From Bdellovibrionales bacterium (lineage in GTDB: Bacteria; Bdellovibrionota; Bdellovibrionia; Bdellovibrionales; JAGQZY01), in contig JAIEOS010000026.1 in the NCBI GenBank assembly GCA_019750295.1, positions 62,001-126,000 on the forward strand: DNA of 64,000 nucleotides, read 5' to 3'. The notes beneath the pieces were generated by a model. It was not told where the DNA came from and did not search any database. It saw only the letters and a program-made list of their open reading frames with translations. Position numbers and translations under genes: made by a program. Each line of letters opens with the position of its first letter. Positions within the stretch are counted from its first letter, which is position 1. Of the stretch, positions 1 to 9,625 are shown piece by piece.

Positions 1-711
1 AAGAAATTCGTCCAAAGTTGTAATCGTTGTTTTCGATCCTGAAGGATTAAAGATTCCGCCGTCGAAGATTCCCCCCGGAAGATCATACTTAATGACATTT
101 CCTGAGGGATCAGGGTAACCGATAAACATCGCCGCTCGCCGACGAGGGTTCGCCGACGACAGGGGCATAAATGCAGAGCTATCCACGGCCAAAAGCCCCT
201 TCGGATCGAGAAGCTGAGAGTTTTTTGTCGCCAAAAAAGCACCGCGATTAAATCCCTCAAACGTTAAGCTTGCGGGAGTCGATATGTTCCCGGGCGGTGC
301 TCCAACAGCGTAGGCCATGACGGGATCTGCGAACACTGAAAATCCCCGGCGATCATCTTGAACTAAAAGTAAGAATTCGGTCTTCGCCCCAACACCTAGA
401 GTGAAAACACGCTTTATCGTGCTCTGCCCGAGGTAGAAACTGCTCATCCGATCCGGCTCGTAGTCAAAGAAGGGGTGGCCCGCGTCGTCTCTGATCGTCA
501 GTTGATTAAGAGAGGGAGCGATGTTTCTAAAATCCTTAATGGCAATCTTATCCGATAAAAGAGTATCGACTTTGTAGTCTAAATTTTTCTCGAGCTGAAC
601 CGCCATTTTTTGTGTAGAAATCACCGATTGGGTGACGATCCCACCCAAAATCACAGTGATTGAAGCTGCGATCACGACTTCCATGATCGAGAAACCCTTA
701 TTGTTGATCAT
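1..711 (-). CDS. PilW-like minor pseudopilin (3' end beyond window)
   Basis: The reading frame is open from the ATG at 711 to the window edge, so the C-terminus is missing. The first residues are MINNKGFSIMEVVIAAS: a short polar leader, Gly, then Phe and a Glu at position +5 of the mature form, followed by a hydrophobic helix. This is the classic class III prepilin signal cut by prepilin peptidase (PilD family). The mature part is soluble-looking. It is the last visible gene of a minus-strand series with two other pilin-like genes just upstream (29 bases to the previous stop), so it is probably a minor pilin or pseudopilin that helps prime a type IV pilus or type II-like filament. The PilW-type assignment rests on signal and position, not on domain homology. 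An AGGGGAA sequence lies about 12 bases upstream, rather far for a Shine-Dalgarno site. Confidence 0.75.
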   Translation of the reverse strand, partial: MINNKGFSIMEVVIAASITVILGGIVTQSVISTQKMAVQLEKNLDYKVDTLLSDKIAIKDFRNIAPSLNQLTIRDDAGHPFFDYEPDRMSSFYLGQSTIKRVFTLGVGAKTEFLLLVQDDRRGFSVFADPVMAYAVGAPPGNISTPASLTFEGFNRGAFLATKNSQLLDPKGLLAVDSSAFMPLSSANPRRRAAMFIGYPDPSGNVIKYDLPGGIFDGGIFNPSGSKTTITTLDEFL

Positions 712-740
712 CGATGCTTTTGTTCCCCTGCTTTTCAAAT

Positions 741-1190
741 TCACCGCCCCACTATAAATTCGTAGGTGCGCGCTTCTCCCGCCCAATCTCGGTGCGTGAA
801 GCGAACCGTGACCAAATACATTCCTGCATAGGATCCCAAAGACTGAATCGCATAACCGTAGCGCCCAGGACATTCTTTACATTGCTCCACTGGAGCATCT
901 ATATCTAAAGACCATGCCATGGGAAGTTTTGAAGTGTCGTTTAAAAGTCCTTCGACCGAACGCTCTTTACTCAGAGTAATAATCTGAGTACTAAACGACT
1001 GACGAATATTTTCGATGATCGCGTCGACCATGTTATCGGAGGTATTAAGAGTGGCGCTCTCGCTGGTCAGTTTCGCAATCTGACTCGAACCGATAAACAC
1101 TCCTAGAAAAACCATCATAAACAACCCGGCGCCGACCATCACTTCGACGAGAGTAAAGCCTTTGTTGTTTGAAAGTAATTTACATCCCAT
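741..1190 (-). CDS. PilV-like minor pseudopilin
   Basis: The protein has 149 residues. The N-terminus reads MGCKLLSNNKGFTLVEVMVG, giving the prepilin peptidase site after Gly11, Phe at +1 and Glu at +5, followed by a long hydrophobic helix (about residues 12-35). This fits PilV/PulI-type minor pilins, which sit in the inner membrane and enter the tip of a pilus or pseudopilus. The C-terminal half is short and contains a close Cys pair (EQCKECPG). The start overlaps the stop of the upstream gene by 11 bases, suggesting translational coupling. It could serve type IV pili, type II secretion or an uptake pseudopilus; no assembly ATPase or secretin gene lies in this window to decide. Confidence 0.8.
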   Translation of the reverse strand: MGCKLLSNNKGFTLVEVMVGAGLFMMVFLGVFIGSSQIAKLTSESATLNTSDNMVDAIIENIRQSFSTQIITLSKERSVEGLLNDTSKLPMAWSLDIDAPVEQCKECPGRYGYAIQSLGSYAGMYLVTVRFTHRDWAGEARTYEFIVGR

Positions 1191-3792
1191 ATTTTCTCTC
1201 GAGTTCGAAAATATTAAAATTGCGAAGTCGCTTAATGCACGTGGTGTCCGGATCGGTCACGTTCACTCGCGCACAATCGGGATCTACGGAAGTCCACCGC
1301 ACGGGATTCTTAGTGGGCGAACCTTGCATAAAATAAAGAGTGCTACATCGAATGCGATCGGCCATGACCGGCAATCCTGGATCAGGGTGCCAGTGCGGAC
1401 CGGGAATGGTATTGCACGAAGATCCATCGGCTCTTTTAATAATACTTCGTGCCCGTAAGAACTCAACCGCCTCTGGGTGATGCATGCTGTACATGCGGAT
1501 TCCCGCATCAAAGGCCGAGGGGTCGACCACAAAATCTTTAGTGGGAATAAATGTTCCGATCATCGTGAGCGGCCGGGTTCGCGGAGCGATGACGATGCGC
1601 TGACACACATAAAATCCGGCGACATAATCCACCGAGGAAGCGATAGTGCAGGTCGCCATAATTGATTTCGTTTCGAAGTTGAGACTGTTCGACGAAATCA
1701 AACGATCTGTGGGTGTCGCCGCGTCCGCTGCAAAATGCCAGGAGTTCTCCGCCTTGAGCGCAAAGTTTTGCTCCCAATTGTTTTTGATGGCATCAAGGTT
1801 CACCCCTCCAGAGTCGATTTCTCCTCCGGAGCATCCTTTTAAAATCTCTCGATAATCAATAGACTCGGTCGGCATGCCGCTCGCATTGATTGCATTATCA
1901 AAATTAGCATCTTTATACAGATTACTTTCCAGTGTGAGGCTCCCACTGCTGTTTCTAAACTTAAAGTAGGCCGCGTTTTCTCGCTGGCATCTTCCTTTAT
2001 CGCAGCTAAAGTCCATCACTTCCATTTTTAAGGTGGGCTCTTCCAGATTCCCCCCAAGATCTTTAAATTTATCTGCACCGATAATAGTGACTTCGAAATC
2101 ACGAAAATGGGGTTGTGCCCCGGAAGCAAACACGACAGGACGAGCTTCAACTTGAATCGTTGGCGGGTTCGCAAATAGACTTTCGAGATACGCAATTTCG
2201 GTCTCTAGCTGATCCATGCGGTGCTCTTCGGAGGCTGTCGGATTCTTTTTCTTTTTGAGATCTTTGAGATCATCTTCGAGATCTTTGAGTTTTTTATTGT
2301 CGTACATGATCAATTTAAACTGAGTTTTGATGCGGTCGGCCCCGTCTTGGCCTTCGTACAATGGAAGTTCGAGCCGCTCTCGGGGTTTACTAGCGAACGG
2401 CTTCCATGTCAGTTCGAGTGTGGCAATGAGGCGATGCTTTTGAGAGTTGTAGTCTTCCCCGTCAAAATCGCTTTTAATCATATCAGTCGAGCTAGCGTTA
2501 ATCCTTTTACTCTGCGGTTTAAACATATTTTGCACGCCAGACACCGTGTCGGGGCTAAATGCGGTTCGCCAGGAGTAAACTCCGCCCGAGGCGGTAAGGT
2601 TCCTGGCTTTAAGCTCTGACTTTTCGGTCATTTTTAAATTAGATTCTCCACGAAGTTGATCGATACACCGAGCAATGGCCTCGTTATTCACCTCTAAACC
2701 AGGCACCTGACCTGACAACACATCCAATCCGGAATCTCTTTTAGAATCTGTAATAAAACCTTTTTCAAAACCTCCGAAGAGATTCAGATCGCGCCAGAAT
2801 TTCTTGTTTCCTGAAAGCATTGCGGGATCGTAGGGCTGACCAGTGGCTCCGGCGATCGTTCCATTTCCGAGAACTGCCTCATCATTAAAGTACGCCGGCG
2901 TAAAACCGTTGGACATTAAAAATAAACTCCCATTCACAAATACAGGGCTTTCGAATGTGATTCCACGGGCCGATTTCCCCAAATCGGGAATGGCCAAATG
3001 CCCACGAGCGGCACTCACACTGCTACGGCCGAGGTACATATTGCCAGGTAAAATTAAACTAAAATAATTCACTTCGCGAGGCGTGACCGCATATCGAGAA
3101 ACTTCGCGAGCAGCTTCTAAACGGTTGCGGAGAACAGCGTTACTCTCGTCTAAAAACTCCGACGTGATTCGAACATAGACTTCCTGACTCGGTCGCGGAA
3201 GGGTGGGATCATCCTCACGCTCCACCGTCACTCGCAAACTTTTCGCTTTGCCACGGACCGTACTCATAATTTTAAACAAAGGATGTTGAGGACTCAAATT
3301 TGTAAGAGGAGTAATGATTTGAAAATTGTTGAGACTCATCGAGGTACCGGCCGGTGGCAGCGTTGGAAAAATGCCTGGGAAGGCTGCGGCCGCGGCACGC
3401 GCGTCTTGTTCATAACTCGGAGGCATCAGGAGACGAAAAGAACTGCGGGGATGACTGTAATTCGAAACACAGTTCTCGACTCGATCCGGAAGAAAGGCAT
3501 CATCAAAACACCAACGATTACGGAGTCCATAACGGACGTAATCCGTGGCCGACTTCAACGCGAGACTATGTGTGATATTACGGCGCAACCCTGACATTAA
3601 TCGGCGTTGCTCGATGAGTTTATCACTTAAAACATAGAAGGTAATTCCCATGACTCCGGCGAAAATCACCGCCATGAGTATGGTATTCCCAGAATTACTT
3701 CTCAGCGACTTTCGTAACCTGCTTTGGAATAGCTTTGAGCCAAACGTCAACAATCTCTGCTGAACGCTTCTCTTTCCCCTCAGTGTACTCAA
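1180..3792 (-). CDS. large PilX-like exported protein
   Basis: The protein has 870 residues. A basic N-terminus is followed by SNSGNTILMAVIFAGVMGIT, a single membrane helix at about residues 35-60 like that of PilX-type proteins. The usual Phe at +1 and Glu at +5 are absent, and the length is four to five times that of ordinary PilX (about 200 residues). The rest is soluble, with a Lys/Glu-rich coiled-coil stretch near residues 510-545 and several Cys in the last third. The annotated start lies 98 bases inside the upstream gene; a later TTG near 3753 or 3750 is possible, because the region before the helix is long and reads across the upstream gene's 3' end. It precedes two canonical pseudopilins, so it is probably part of the same tip complex. 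The distal domain may be an adhesin or substrate binder (inference). Confidence 0.65.
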   Translation of the reverse strand: MSTLRGKRSVQQRLLTFGSKLFQSRLRKSLRSNSGNTILMAVIFAGVMGITFYVLSDKLIEQRRLMSGLRRNITHSLALKSATDYVRYGLRNRWCFDDAFLPDRVENCVSNYSHPRSSFRLLMPPSYEQDARAAAAAFPGIFPTLPPAGTSMSLNNFQIITPLTNLSPQHPLFKIMSTVRGKAKSLRVTVEREDDPTLPRPSQEVYVRITSEFLDESNAVLRNRLEAAREVSRYAVTPREVNYFSLILPGNMYLGRSSVSAARGHLAIPDLGKSARGITFESPVFVNGSLFLMSNGFTPAYFNDEAVLGNGTIAGATGQPYDPAMLSGNKKFWRDLNLFGGFEKGFITDSKRDSGLDVLSGQVPGLEVNNEAIARCIDQLRGESNLKMTEKSELKARNLTASGGVYSWRTAFSPDTVSGVQNMFKPQSKRINASSTDMIKSDFDGEDYNSQKHRLIATLELTWKPFASKPRERLELPLYEGQDGADRIKTQFKLIMYDNKKLKDLEDDLKDLKKKKNPTASEEHRMDQLETEIAYLESLFANPPTIQVEARPVVFASGAQPHFRDFEVTIIGADKFKDLGGNLEEPTLKMEVMDFSCDKGRCQRENAAYFKFRNSSGSLTLESNLYKDANFDNAINASGMPTESIDYREILKGCSGGEIDSGGVNLDAIKNNWEQNFALKAENSWHFAADAATPTDRLISSNSLNFETKSIMATCTIASSVDYVAGFYVCQRIVIAPRTRPLTMIGTFIPTKDFVVDPSAFDAGIRMYSMHHPEAVEFLRARSIIKRADGSSCNTIPGPHWHPDPGLPVMADRIRCSTLYFMQGSPTKNPVRWTSVDPDCARVNVTDPDTTCIKRLRNFNIFELERKYGM

Positions 3793-4891
3793 CAGTGGAC
3801 CTTTCTCTAAATTCCGCGCCGGAACCTACGGCCTCAAATAAAAGCTTATACTTTAAGTTAATGGAAGAAATCTTCTGATGCAAAGGAATGACGTCTTTGC
3901 TTAAGAACTGCCCTTTCCCTGTGCTATCCTTCCATAGGACCAACTGTTTAAAGGCTTTATCTTTTTTATCGATCACACCATCTCGATTTTGGTCTAGGGT
4001 CGCCAATTTATCAAAACCATTTTTATAGTGAAAGGTATCGCCAAAGAGATCGTCTCCGCCCATCAACTTTTTATTCTTATTGGGTAGGCCGATGAAGTAC
4101 CCCGCATGATTCGCCTCGGGCCAATAGGTATTGAAGCCTTCCTTTAACGGAAATTGGGAGACTTGATCAAACTTCGGTCGCTCTTGATCAAAGAACACCA
4201 TGAGCGGAGAATAATACCCTCCACAAAAGCCGGCTTGCCCTGGGAAAGCCGCGCTAATATCAAAAGTAGAGCCATCGGCAGACGCCTCGACGCTAATATG
4301 ACCCGTCGTCAATGGCCCATCGTGAGCGGCGTACTGAGCATGAGCTACACCTACGCGCTGTTCGAAACCGGTGATGTCCACAGAGAGAGAGTCCACCATT
4401 TCGGTGATCGTTGCGGTCACCGGATCCAGACTCGCGCCAATGGTTTGAGGAAAGGTAATGGAAACGTAGTTTCCAGAATATCCCGCTGTAGTGCCTGAGG
4501 GAAATCCGACAACTTCAGTGCCGATGTTGAGTGAGCGCTCCGTGGCCTCGCTACCAGCGAATCCTGCGGCTTCTTTAAGAGCTGCAATCGCGGGAAACGA
4601 AACAGAAAACGCAGTCGGAGTACCACCGACATTGATATTCCCACGCATAATCACGGTGGACGTCGGCGAAATGGGATTCGCTACTCCTCGCAAATTGGTT
4701 CCAAAGCAGGAGGCGCGAAAACGAATGTTTCTGTTTTTCGTCGTGAGACGAGTATTGTTCCCCGTCGGAGAGGCTTGCGCTAAGGGGTTACCCACATTCC
4801 CGCTACTAGAGACAGTAAGTCCCGCACCGTGAGCGCTGGTGTAGCCGGTCAAAATGAGAGCCGAAATTAGAATTGTCTTTAAGTGAGACAC
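3695..4891 (-). CDS. secreted protein with EF-hand-like calcium loop
   Basis: I take the GTG at 4891 as the start because AGGGGGAAAC lies directly upstream and the product then begins with a normal signal peptide (VSHLKTILISALILTGYTSAHGA), giving 398 residues. A frame extends upstream to 4915. Near residues 300-325 there is a DQNRDGVIDKKDKAFKQLVL segment. The DxNxDGxIDxxD pattern followed by FKQLVLWKD is a calcium-loop arrangement often seen in large secreted and RTX-like proteins. The remainder is Gly/Ser/Thr-rich and likely beta. It lies between a lipoprotein and the PilX-like gene and overlaps the latter by 98 bases, so it is probably exported and works with the pilus-like system. No known family was recognised beyond the calcium loop. 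Confidence 0.7.
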   Translation of the reverse strand: MSHLKTILISALILTGYTSAHGAGLTVSSSGNVGNPLAQASPTGNNTRLTTKNRNIRFRASCFGTNLRGVANPISPTSTVIMRGNINVGGTPTAFSVSFPAIAALKEAAGFAGSEATERSLNIGTEVVGFPSGTTAGYSGNYVSITFPQTIGASLDPVTATITEMVDSLSVDITGFEQRVGVAHAQYAAHDGPLTTGHISVEASADGSTFDISAAFPGQAGFCGGYYSPLMVFFDQERPKFDQVSQFPLKEGFNTYWPEANHAGYFIGLPNKNKKLMGGDDLFGDTFHYKNGFDKLATLDQNRDGVIDKKDKAFKQLVLWKDSTGKGQFLSKDVIPLHQKISSINLKYKLLFEAVGSGAEFRERSTVEYTEGKEKRSAEIVDVWLKAIPKQVTKVAEK

Positions 4892-4979
4892 GTTTCCCCC
4901 TAGGTCTTTCCTCAATTCTACCCAACAATCAGGAGATTACAAAAAATTTTCGAAAGACCGCCCCAATAGAACACAACTT

Positions 4980-6743
4980 TTAGTAGACATAAAAAGGCTG
5001 ACTGTCTTCGAAGATAGTGTCGGGATGTCGAATTAAGCGAATTTCGCGAGGTCCGAGACTCGTGGCTATGCTTCCTGTGTCGTAAATTTTTAAAAATACA
5101 AGACCGCCGCCGAATTGATGAATCGTGACCGCATTCGCCAAAGTGGTTGAGCACGTCGAGTCGCTATAAAACTGGATTGGATGTGGAAACGCTGCGCCCG
5201 GTGACACATCTATAATTGTAAAATTCCATGTCGAAGTGACTGTGGTCGAGGAAGGAATCATCGCGCCGTAAGCGTTCGTGGACTGAATTCGAACAGGAAT
5301 ACAATCTTGCATAGATGAGGCTGGTCGCTTCACCATGCGAGGAAGCCTCAACTTAAATCCCTCGCGAGTGTCATTCCCTAAAACTTGGATTTCGTAAAAC
5401 GAACCTGTAGCCAGCGGCGACGTCGGAATTCCAAACTCCACTTGAGTTAAATGGAAGTCCACAGGATAGGAGCCTGAATCCATTTCGAACTTTACGAAAA
5501 ATTGAGAGCGCGCCGTTGTGGCCGCAGCGGCTTCACTTAACTCCGTCGAACAGGTTTCGCTGGTGTATTCACGAGCCACAATCTTGTTTCCTTGAATTTT
5601 TCCTGAAACTCGAAAGGCCACTGGTGTGTGAGCTGTTCCAGATGTACTCGCCCGTTTGACATCGTACGTGTAGCATTGCCCTTTAAGAACTAGTCTTGGC
5701 CCATTGATTTCTAAATGCGTGATTCCCGCCGAATCTTCAAACATCTGAAACTGAGCTGTCTCTTGATCTCGCCTAAAGGCAACGCCTTTGACCACTGGCG
5801 AATCGGTTTGCACCCGCATCTGATATATCGTGCCGACGTAGCCGCTCGACGCTGGAGCTCTTATCCAGCGCATGACATTGTTCGTGCCTGCACTGATCGT
5901 AAAATCCTGAGCTGCGGACAACTGGTCGTCGCAGTCATGAAAACTGGCGTAAGACTCGACAGGCGTAAAATCGACGCTAGTTGCACCCGCCAAGGTTTTT
6001 CGATCCAGAAATTGAACGACAATCGGGGCTGTTGCGGGCTGTGCTTGGCCCAAAGGATTACGCAACTCCACTTCCACGGCGTTGCAGGTGTTCCACTGCA
6101 TCTTTTGCCCTGTCGGAGAGCCGACTTTATTTAAAACGAGATGAGACGGAAGGTTTGCATTGAGCACCGGCTCGCGAATGGGAGAACCTTCACATTCACG
6201 GAGCCAATCATTCTCATGAGTTTTGAGCTCCATCGGGATGGTCTGAACCGCCCCTGCAGATAAGCTATTGCCTTCCGATCGCCCCACGATCCATACTTTC
6301 GAAAGCATATTCGTCGCATCTTTGTAAAAAGATTTGTTGCGCGAAAAATCCACGCAATTTCCAACATCATCTTGTTTTGAAGCCAAAAGATAAAAATTAC
6401 GTTTTTCGCCGCTAGGGACTTCGATTTCGATGGACTGAGTGGCGCTACTTCGAACAACGCCACCAAAGACAATTCCGACTTGAAGAATCATTTCCATTTC
6501 GGATAACAAATTCTTTCGACCGCATCGGAGGTTGGAAAGTTCGGGCTCGGGACCAGCCACTGCCACATAAAAACAATTGAGTTCCGAGAGATCCGGACCA
6601 TCATCGCTCGAAAAATCTGAGATTTTTTGAAGTGACTGGGGATCAGGGAGTTGAAAGACAACTTTCGACGCCCCACCCTTTTCGCGAGTGCAAGCCATTG
6701 TCAAAGTGAACACACAAAGAAGACTAAATTTAATAAGTGGCAT
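4980..6743 (-). CDS. large lipoprotein, first gene of the pilus-like operon
   Basis: The start at 6743 gives MPLIKFSLLCVFTLTMACTR, a signal peptide ending in the lipobox LTMAC. An in-frame ATG at 6788 would add 15 residues that spoil the signal. From 6743 the product has 587 residues. The mature protein is predicted beta-rich, with scattered Cys, and no enzymatic motif was recognised. It is the promoter-proximal gene of the minus-strand set running down to position 1 and begins just beyond the REP palindrome at 6806. A role as an outer-membrane or surface partner of the pseudopilins is an inference from position only. No strong Shine-Dalgarno site is visible before 6743. Confidence 0.65.
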   Translation of the reverse strand: MPLIKFSLLCVFTLTMACTREKGGASKVVFQLPDPQSLQKISDFSSDDGPDLSELNCFYVAVAGPEPELSNLRCGRKNLLSEMEMILQVGIVFGGVVRSSATQSIEIEVPSGEKRNFYLLASKQDDVGNCVDFSRNKSFYKDATNMLSKVWIVGRSEGNSLSAGAVQTIPMELKTHENDWLRECEGSPIREPVLNANLPSHLVLNKVGSPTGQKMQWNTCNAVEVELRNPLGQAQPATAPIVVQFLDRKTLAGATSVDFTPVESYASFHDCDDQLSAAQDFTISAGTNNVMRWIRAPASSGYVGTIYQMRVQTDSPVVKGVAFRRDQETAQFQMFEDSAGITHLEINGPRLVLKGQCYTYDVKRASTSGTAHTPVAFRVSGKIQGNKIVAREYTSETCSTELSEAAAATTARSQFFVKFEMDSGSYPVDFHLTQVEFGIPTSPLATGSFYEIQVLGNDTREGFKLRLPRMVKRPASSMQDCIPVRIQSTNAYGAMIPSSTTVTSTWNFTIIDVSPGAAFPHPIQFYSDSTCSTTLANAVTIHQFGGGLVFLKIYDTGSIATSLGPREIRLIRHPDTIFEDSQPFYVY

Positions 6744-6805
6744 GGATACGTATCGGATATTTTCCCATTTCCATGATCTTTTTCCCAATCTGAGACACTA
6801 AATTT

Positions 6806-6894
6806 AGTCCGGCAGGTGCGCCGATACTTTTTGAGAACCACTGCATCAATTTGATGCAGTGGTTCTCAAAAAGTATCGGCGCACCTGCCGGACT
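6806..6894. repeat. REP palindrome (head-to-head REP pair, copy 1)
   Basis: Positions 6806-6849 are the exact reverse complement of 6851-6894, with a single base (6850) in the centre: a perfect 44-bp inverted repeat. Each half contains the motif GTTCTCAAAAAGTATCGGCG followed by a short hairpin-forming CGGC...GCCG segment. The same motif occurs in inverted pairs at 46458-46577 and 51149-51887, the last pair around a RAYT transposase gene. It lies between divergent genes. Confidence 0.92.
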
Positions 6895-6937
6895 CTTCGG
6901 CGCACCTGCCGGACTCTCGGCGCACCTGCCGGACTCT
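6876..6937. repeat. tandem copies of the REP hairpin end
   Basis: The last 21 bases of the REP half (TCGGCGCACCTGCCGGACTC plus T) occur three times in a row at 6876-6896, 6897-6916 and 6917-6937, with a further partial CCGGACT after them. Only the hairpin-bearing end is repeated, without the GTTCTCAAAAAG part, so this looks like local slippage or partial REP duplication. Confidence 0.9.
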
Positions 6938-7010
6938 TCCCGGACTAAAACTGGTCTCGGGGGGTATGTATTTTTGTGGGGAATTGCTGGGATTTTCCCG
7001 ATAAATCCTT

Positions 7011-9623
7011 ATGCATCAGCGCTGGCACGGCTTCGTTATTGGGATTTTCTTTTCTGCACTTTTTGCAGCGGGAACTCACTTCTATTTGACCGCGCGCCAC
7101 GGTCGCGTCTTTCAAACGCTACAAACTTTTGATGACCGTTTTAACGATATTAAATTTAAATTTTTATCCCTCGAAAAAACCAATTCCACGGCAGTGCTTG
7201 TCGCTGTCGATGATGAGTCCATTCGAGAAATTGGTCGCTGGCCTTGGCCCCGCGATGTGATGGCGCAACTCCAAGAAGAACTCGTTAAACACAATGTCTC
7301 TGCCATCGGAATGGATATTATTCAGTCGGAGCCGGATCTCTTCTTCCCCGAAAAAGATAAAGCCCTAGCTCTCTCGACGGAAAAGATCTCCGATAAAATG
7401 ATTCTTGGAACATTTAGTAACAACCAATTACAGATCCTTCCCTATCAAGATTATTGCGTGAACGAAGCCTTTCTCGTCAATGGAGGGTCAGAACTGATCA
7501 AAATCAACCCCACCTTTGTCGTCGACGATGTGGGTGCCGACTACGACGAAATTCCATGGGCAAAACCTTTAAAAATGAGTTTTGATTTTATCAAAAAACG
7601 AACGGAAGTCGCCTTCCTGCAAAGCAAAGTCAAATTCAGTGTCGATGAATTGACGGCTTACCAAAAGAATTTTCTCACTGCCCAGAAGACCTCCGAAATT
7701 TTTAATTACTGTAAACGTTGGCTGACCTCGGAAGACGAAATCTTTAAAGAGCACGGGCCCACTCTTCTTCCCGTCTACGAGGACATTCTCAAAATAAAAT
7801 TTCCAGACCCAAAGCTATCAACCTTAGAGAAACTCGAAAACTTTAAGAACTCTGTCGACTCCCTGCCGCTTCCCCAGTACGGCGATTGGCAAGGAAATTT
7901 TCCGGAACTTCAAGAAAAGGCTCTCAATACCGGAAGTTTCGTCACTCAGTTAGACAACGACGGCTTAGTCCGACGTTATCCCATGTTCTATCGTGCAGGG
8001 AACAAATTAGGGACAAGTTTTGTACCCTCTCTCGCCCTTCAAACATACCTGGTCGCTAAAGGTTATCGCGCGGATGTTAAAATTGATAAAGTGAATGGTA
8101 TAAAACAGATCGTAAGCTTTTCGATTATAGATCCTTCGAAAGATCCCGAAGTTAAAATACAAGATATTCCTGTCGATGCCTCCGGCCAACTGATTGTAAA
8201 ATATTATGGTCCAACAAATACCCTTCCCTATGTTTCTGCGAAGGACCTTCTCGCTACGGATGATGAGTTCATCTATGTCTACACGCGTGCCGAAGACAAT
8301 GAGCATGGGCAAATGCGGATCGAAGCTAAAAAACATAAAAAATCGGATTTTTTTAAAGGCAAAAGCGTCATCACAGGCGTGACGTCTCTCGCACTTTATG
8401 ACTTGCGAAACACTCCTGTCGATAAAAACTACCCCGGCCCCGAAATCCATCTCACAGTGCTGAATAATCTTCTCAAGGGGGACTTTGTAAAACCGCTGGG
8501 ACATGCTCACTGGATTATTCCTGGAGTGATTATTGCTCTGGGCCTGTTGATGAGCTTGATCTTAACTTTTATTGGCGCGCTCCCCGCATTAGGAAGTATG
8601 GTGATCTTTTCTTTAGGCTTCGTTTATATCGACGGAATGGTTTTTCACAAACTCCATCTTTCCTACTCCAGCCTGGCGATTTTAATTGAAATCATCGGAC
8701 TGCACTTTACAACCTTCATCTTTAAATACTTTTCCGAAGAACGAAAAAAAATAGCCCTCAAAAAAACCTTTTCCAAATACGTTTCTCCCGCCGTCGTCGA
8801 CGAACTTCTGCGGAGTGACGAGAATTTAAAAATCGGTGGAAAAAAACAAGTGCTCTCGGTGTTTTTCTCCGATCTGCGTGGTTTTACCGACTTGTCTGAA
8901 AAAATGGATCCGGGGCAGTTGGCGCAATTTCTTAATGAATACCTCACACCGATGACTCGCGTGATCTTTGACAACAAAGGAACTTTAGATAAATACATGG
9001 GCGACGGCGTGATGGCTTTTTTTGGAGCTCCCGTCACCGATAAGGATCACGCAATCAACGCCTGTCGGTGCGCTCTCCAGAGTCTCGAAGAATTAGAGAT
9101 CTTGCGAACCGAATTTGCTCGGAGAGGTTGGCCCCTGATCGATCTTGGTATTGGAATCAATACCGGACCCATGAGCGTCGGAAACATGGGCTCTGCGAGC
9201 ATTCAGAGCTACACCGTGATCGGAGATTCGGTGAATCTCGGCGCGCGTCTCGAAGCGGCGAATAAAGAATTTGGGACCCGCATCCTCGTCAGCGAATCGA
9301 CCTTTGAGCAAGCTCAGAATTATTTTTGCTTTCGAGAAGTGGGTCGCATTGCCGTCAAAGGCAAAATCCAACCGATTCGAACCTACGAGCTGATTTCCGA
9401 AAAAGTAAAACCTGAAATTCACCAATGGTTAGATCTCTACCATCAAGCCTACCATCTTTACATGAATCAAAACTTCGCAAAAGCTCTGGAGATTTTCGAG
9501 CAGGCCGAACACCTAAAGTCTCAAGACAAAGTGACCTCGATCTACAAGCAGCGCTGTTTGGAGTACATTCAAAATCCCCCACCCGCCGACTGGGACGGCG
9601 TCGACCGCCTCAAAACCAAATAG
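7011..9623 (+). CDS. CHASE2-domain class III adenylate cyclase
   Basis: The protein has 870 residues. After one N-terminal membrane helix (about 8-26) comes a periplasmic CHASE2 sensor region with the typical VAVDDESIREIGRWPWPR start (about 65-82). Several membrane helices follow at about 499-575, then a cytoplasmic class III cyclase domain. Seen in the latter are the two metal-binding Asp (D621 in FSDLRGFT, D665 in KYMGDGVMAFFG), Lys661 and Thr735 at the adenine-recognition positions, and Asn742/Arg746 (SVNLGAR) for transition-state binding. A complete set predicts an active enzyme making cAMP from ATP; the Lys/Thr pair is of the class IIIb type. A short helical tail resembles a TPR. It runs convergently into the TPR/barrel gene with only two bases between the stop codons. 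Confidence 0.92.
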   Translation: MHQRWHGFVIGIFFSALFAAGTHFYLTARHGRVFQTLQTFDDRFNDIKFKFLSLEKTNSTAVLVAVDDESIREIGRWPWPRDVMAQLQEELVKHNVSAIGMDIIQSEPDLFFPEKDKALALSTEKISDKMILGTFSNNQLQILPYQDYCVNEAFLVNGGSELIKINPTFVVDDVGADYDEIPWAKPLKMSFDFIKKRTEVAFLQSKVKFSVDELTAYQKNFLTAQKTSEIFNYCKRWLTSEDEIFKEHGPTLLPVYEDILKIKFPDPKLSTLEKLENFKNSVDSLPLPQYGDWQGNFPELQEKALNTGSFVTQLDNDGLVRRYPMFYRAGNKLGTSFVPSLALQTYLVAKGYRADVKIDKVNGIKQIVSFSIIDPSKDPEVKIQDIPVDASGQLIVKYYGPTNTLPYVSAKDLLATDDEFIYVYTRAEDNEHGQMRIEAKKHKKSDFFKGKSVITGVTSLALYDLRNTPVDKNYPGPEIHLTVLNNLLKGDFVKPLGHAHWIIPGVIIALGLLMSLILTFIGALPALGSMVIFSLGFVYIDGMVFHKLHLSYSSLAILIEIIGLHFTTFIFKYFSEERKKIALKKTFSKYVSPAVVDELLRSDENLKIGGKKQVLSVFFSDLRGFTDLSEKMDPGQLAQFLNEYLTPMTRVIFDNKGTLDKYMGDGVMAFFGAPVTDKDHAINACRCALQSLEELEILRTEFARRGWPLIDLGIGINTGPMSVGNMGSASIQSYTVIGDSVNLGARLEAANKEFGTRILVSESTFEQAQNYFCFREVGRIAVKGKIQPIRTYELISEKVKPEIHQWLDLYHQAYHLYMNQNFAKALEIFEQAEHLKSQDKVTSIYKQRCLEYIQNPPPADWDGVDRLKTK

Positions 9624-9625
9624 GC

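Noticed and set aside
6851-7132. A 93-codon frame across the REP repeats
   Set aside because: It is generated by the repeats, reads repeated GAPAGL segments and overlaps the cyclase start out of frame.
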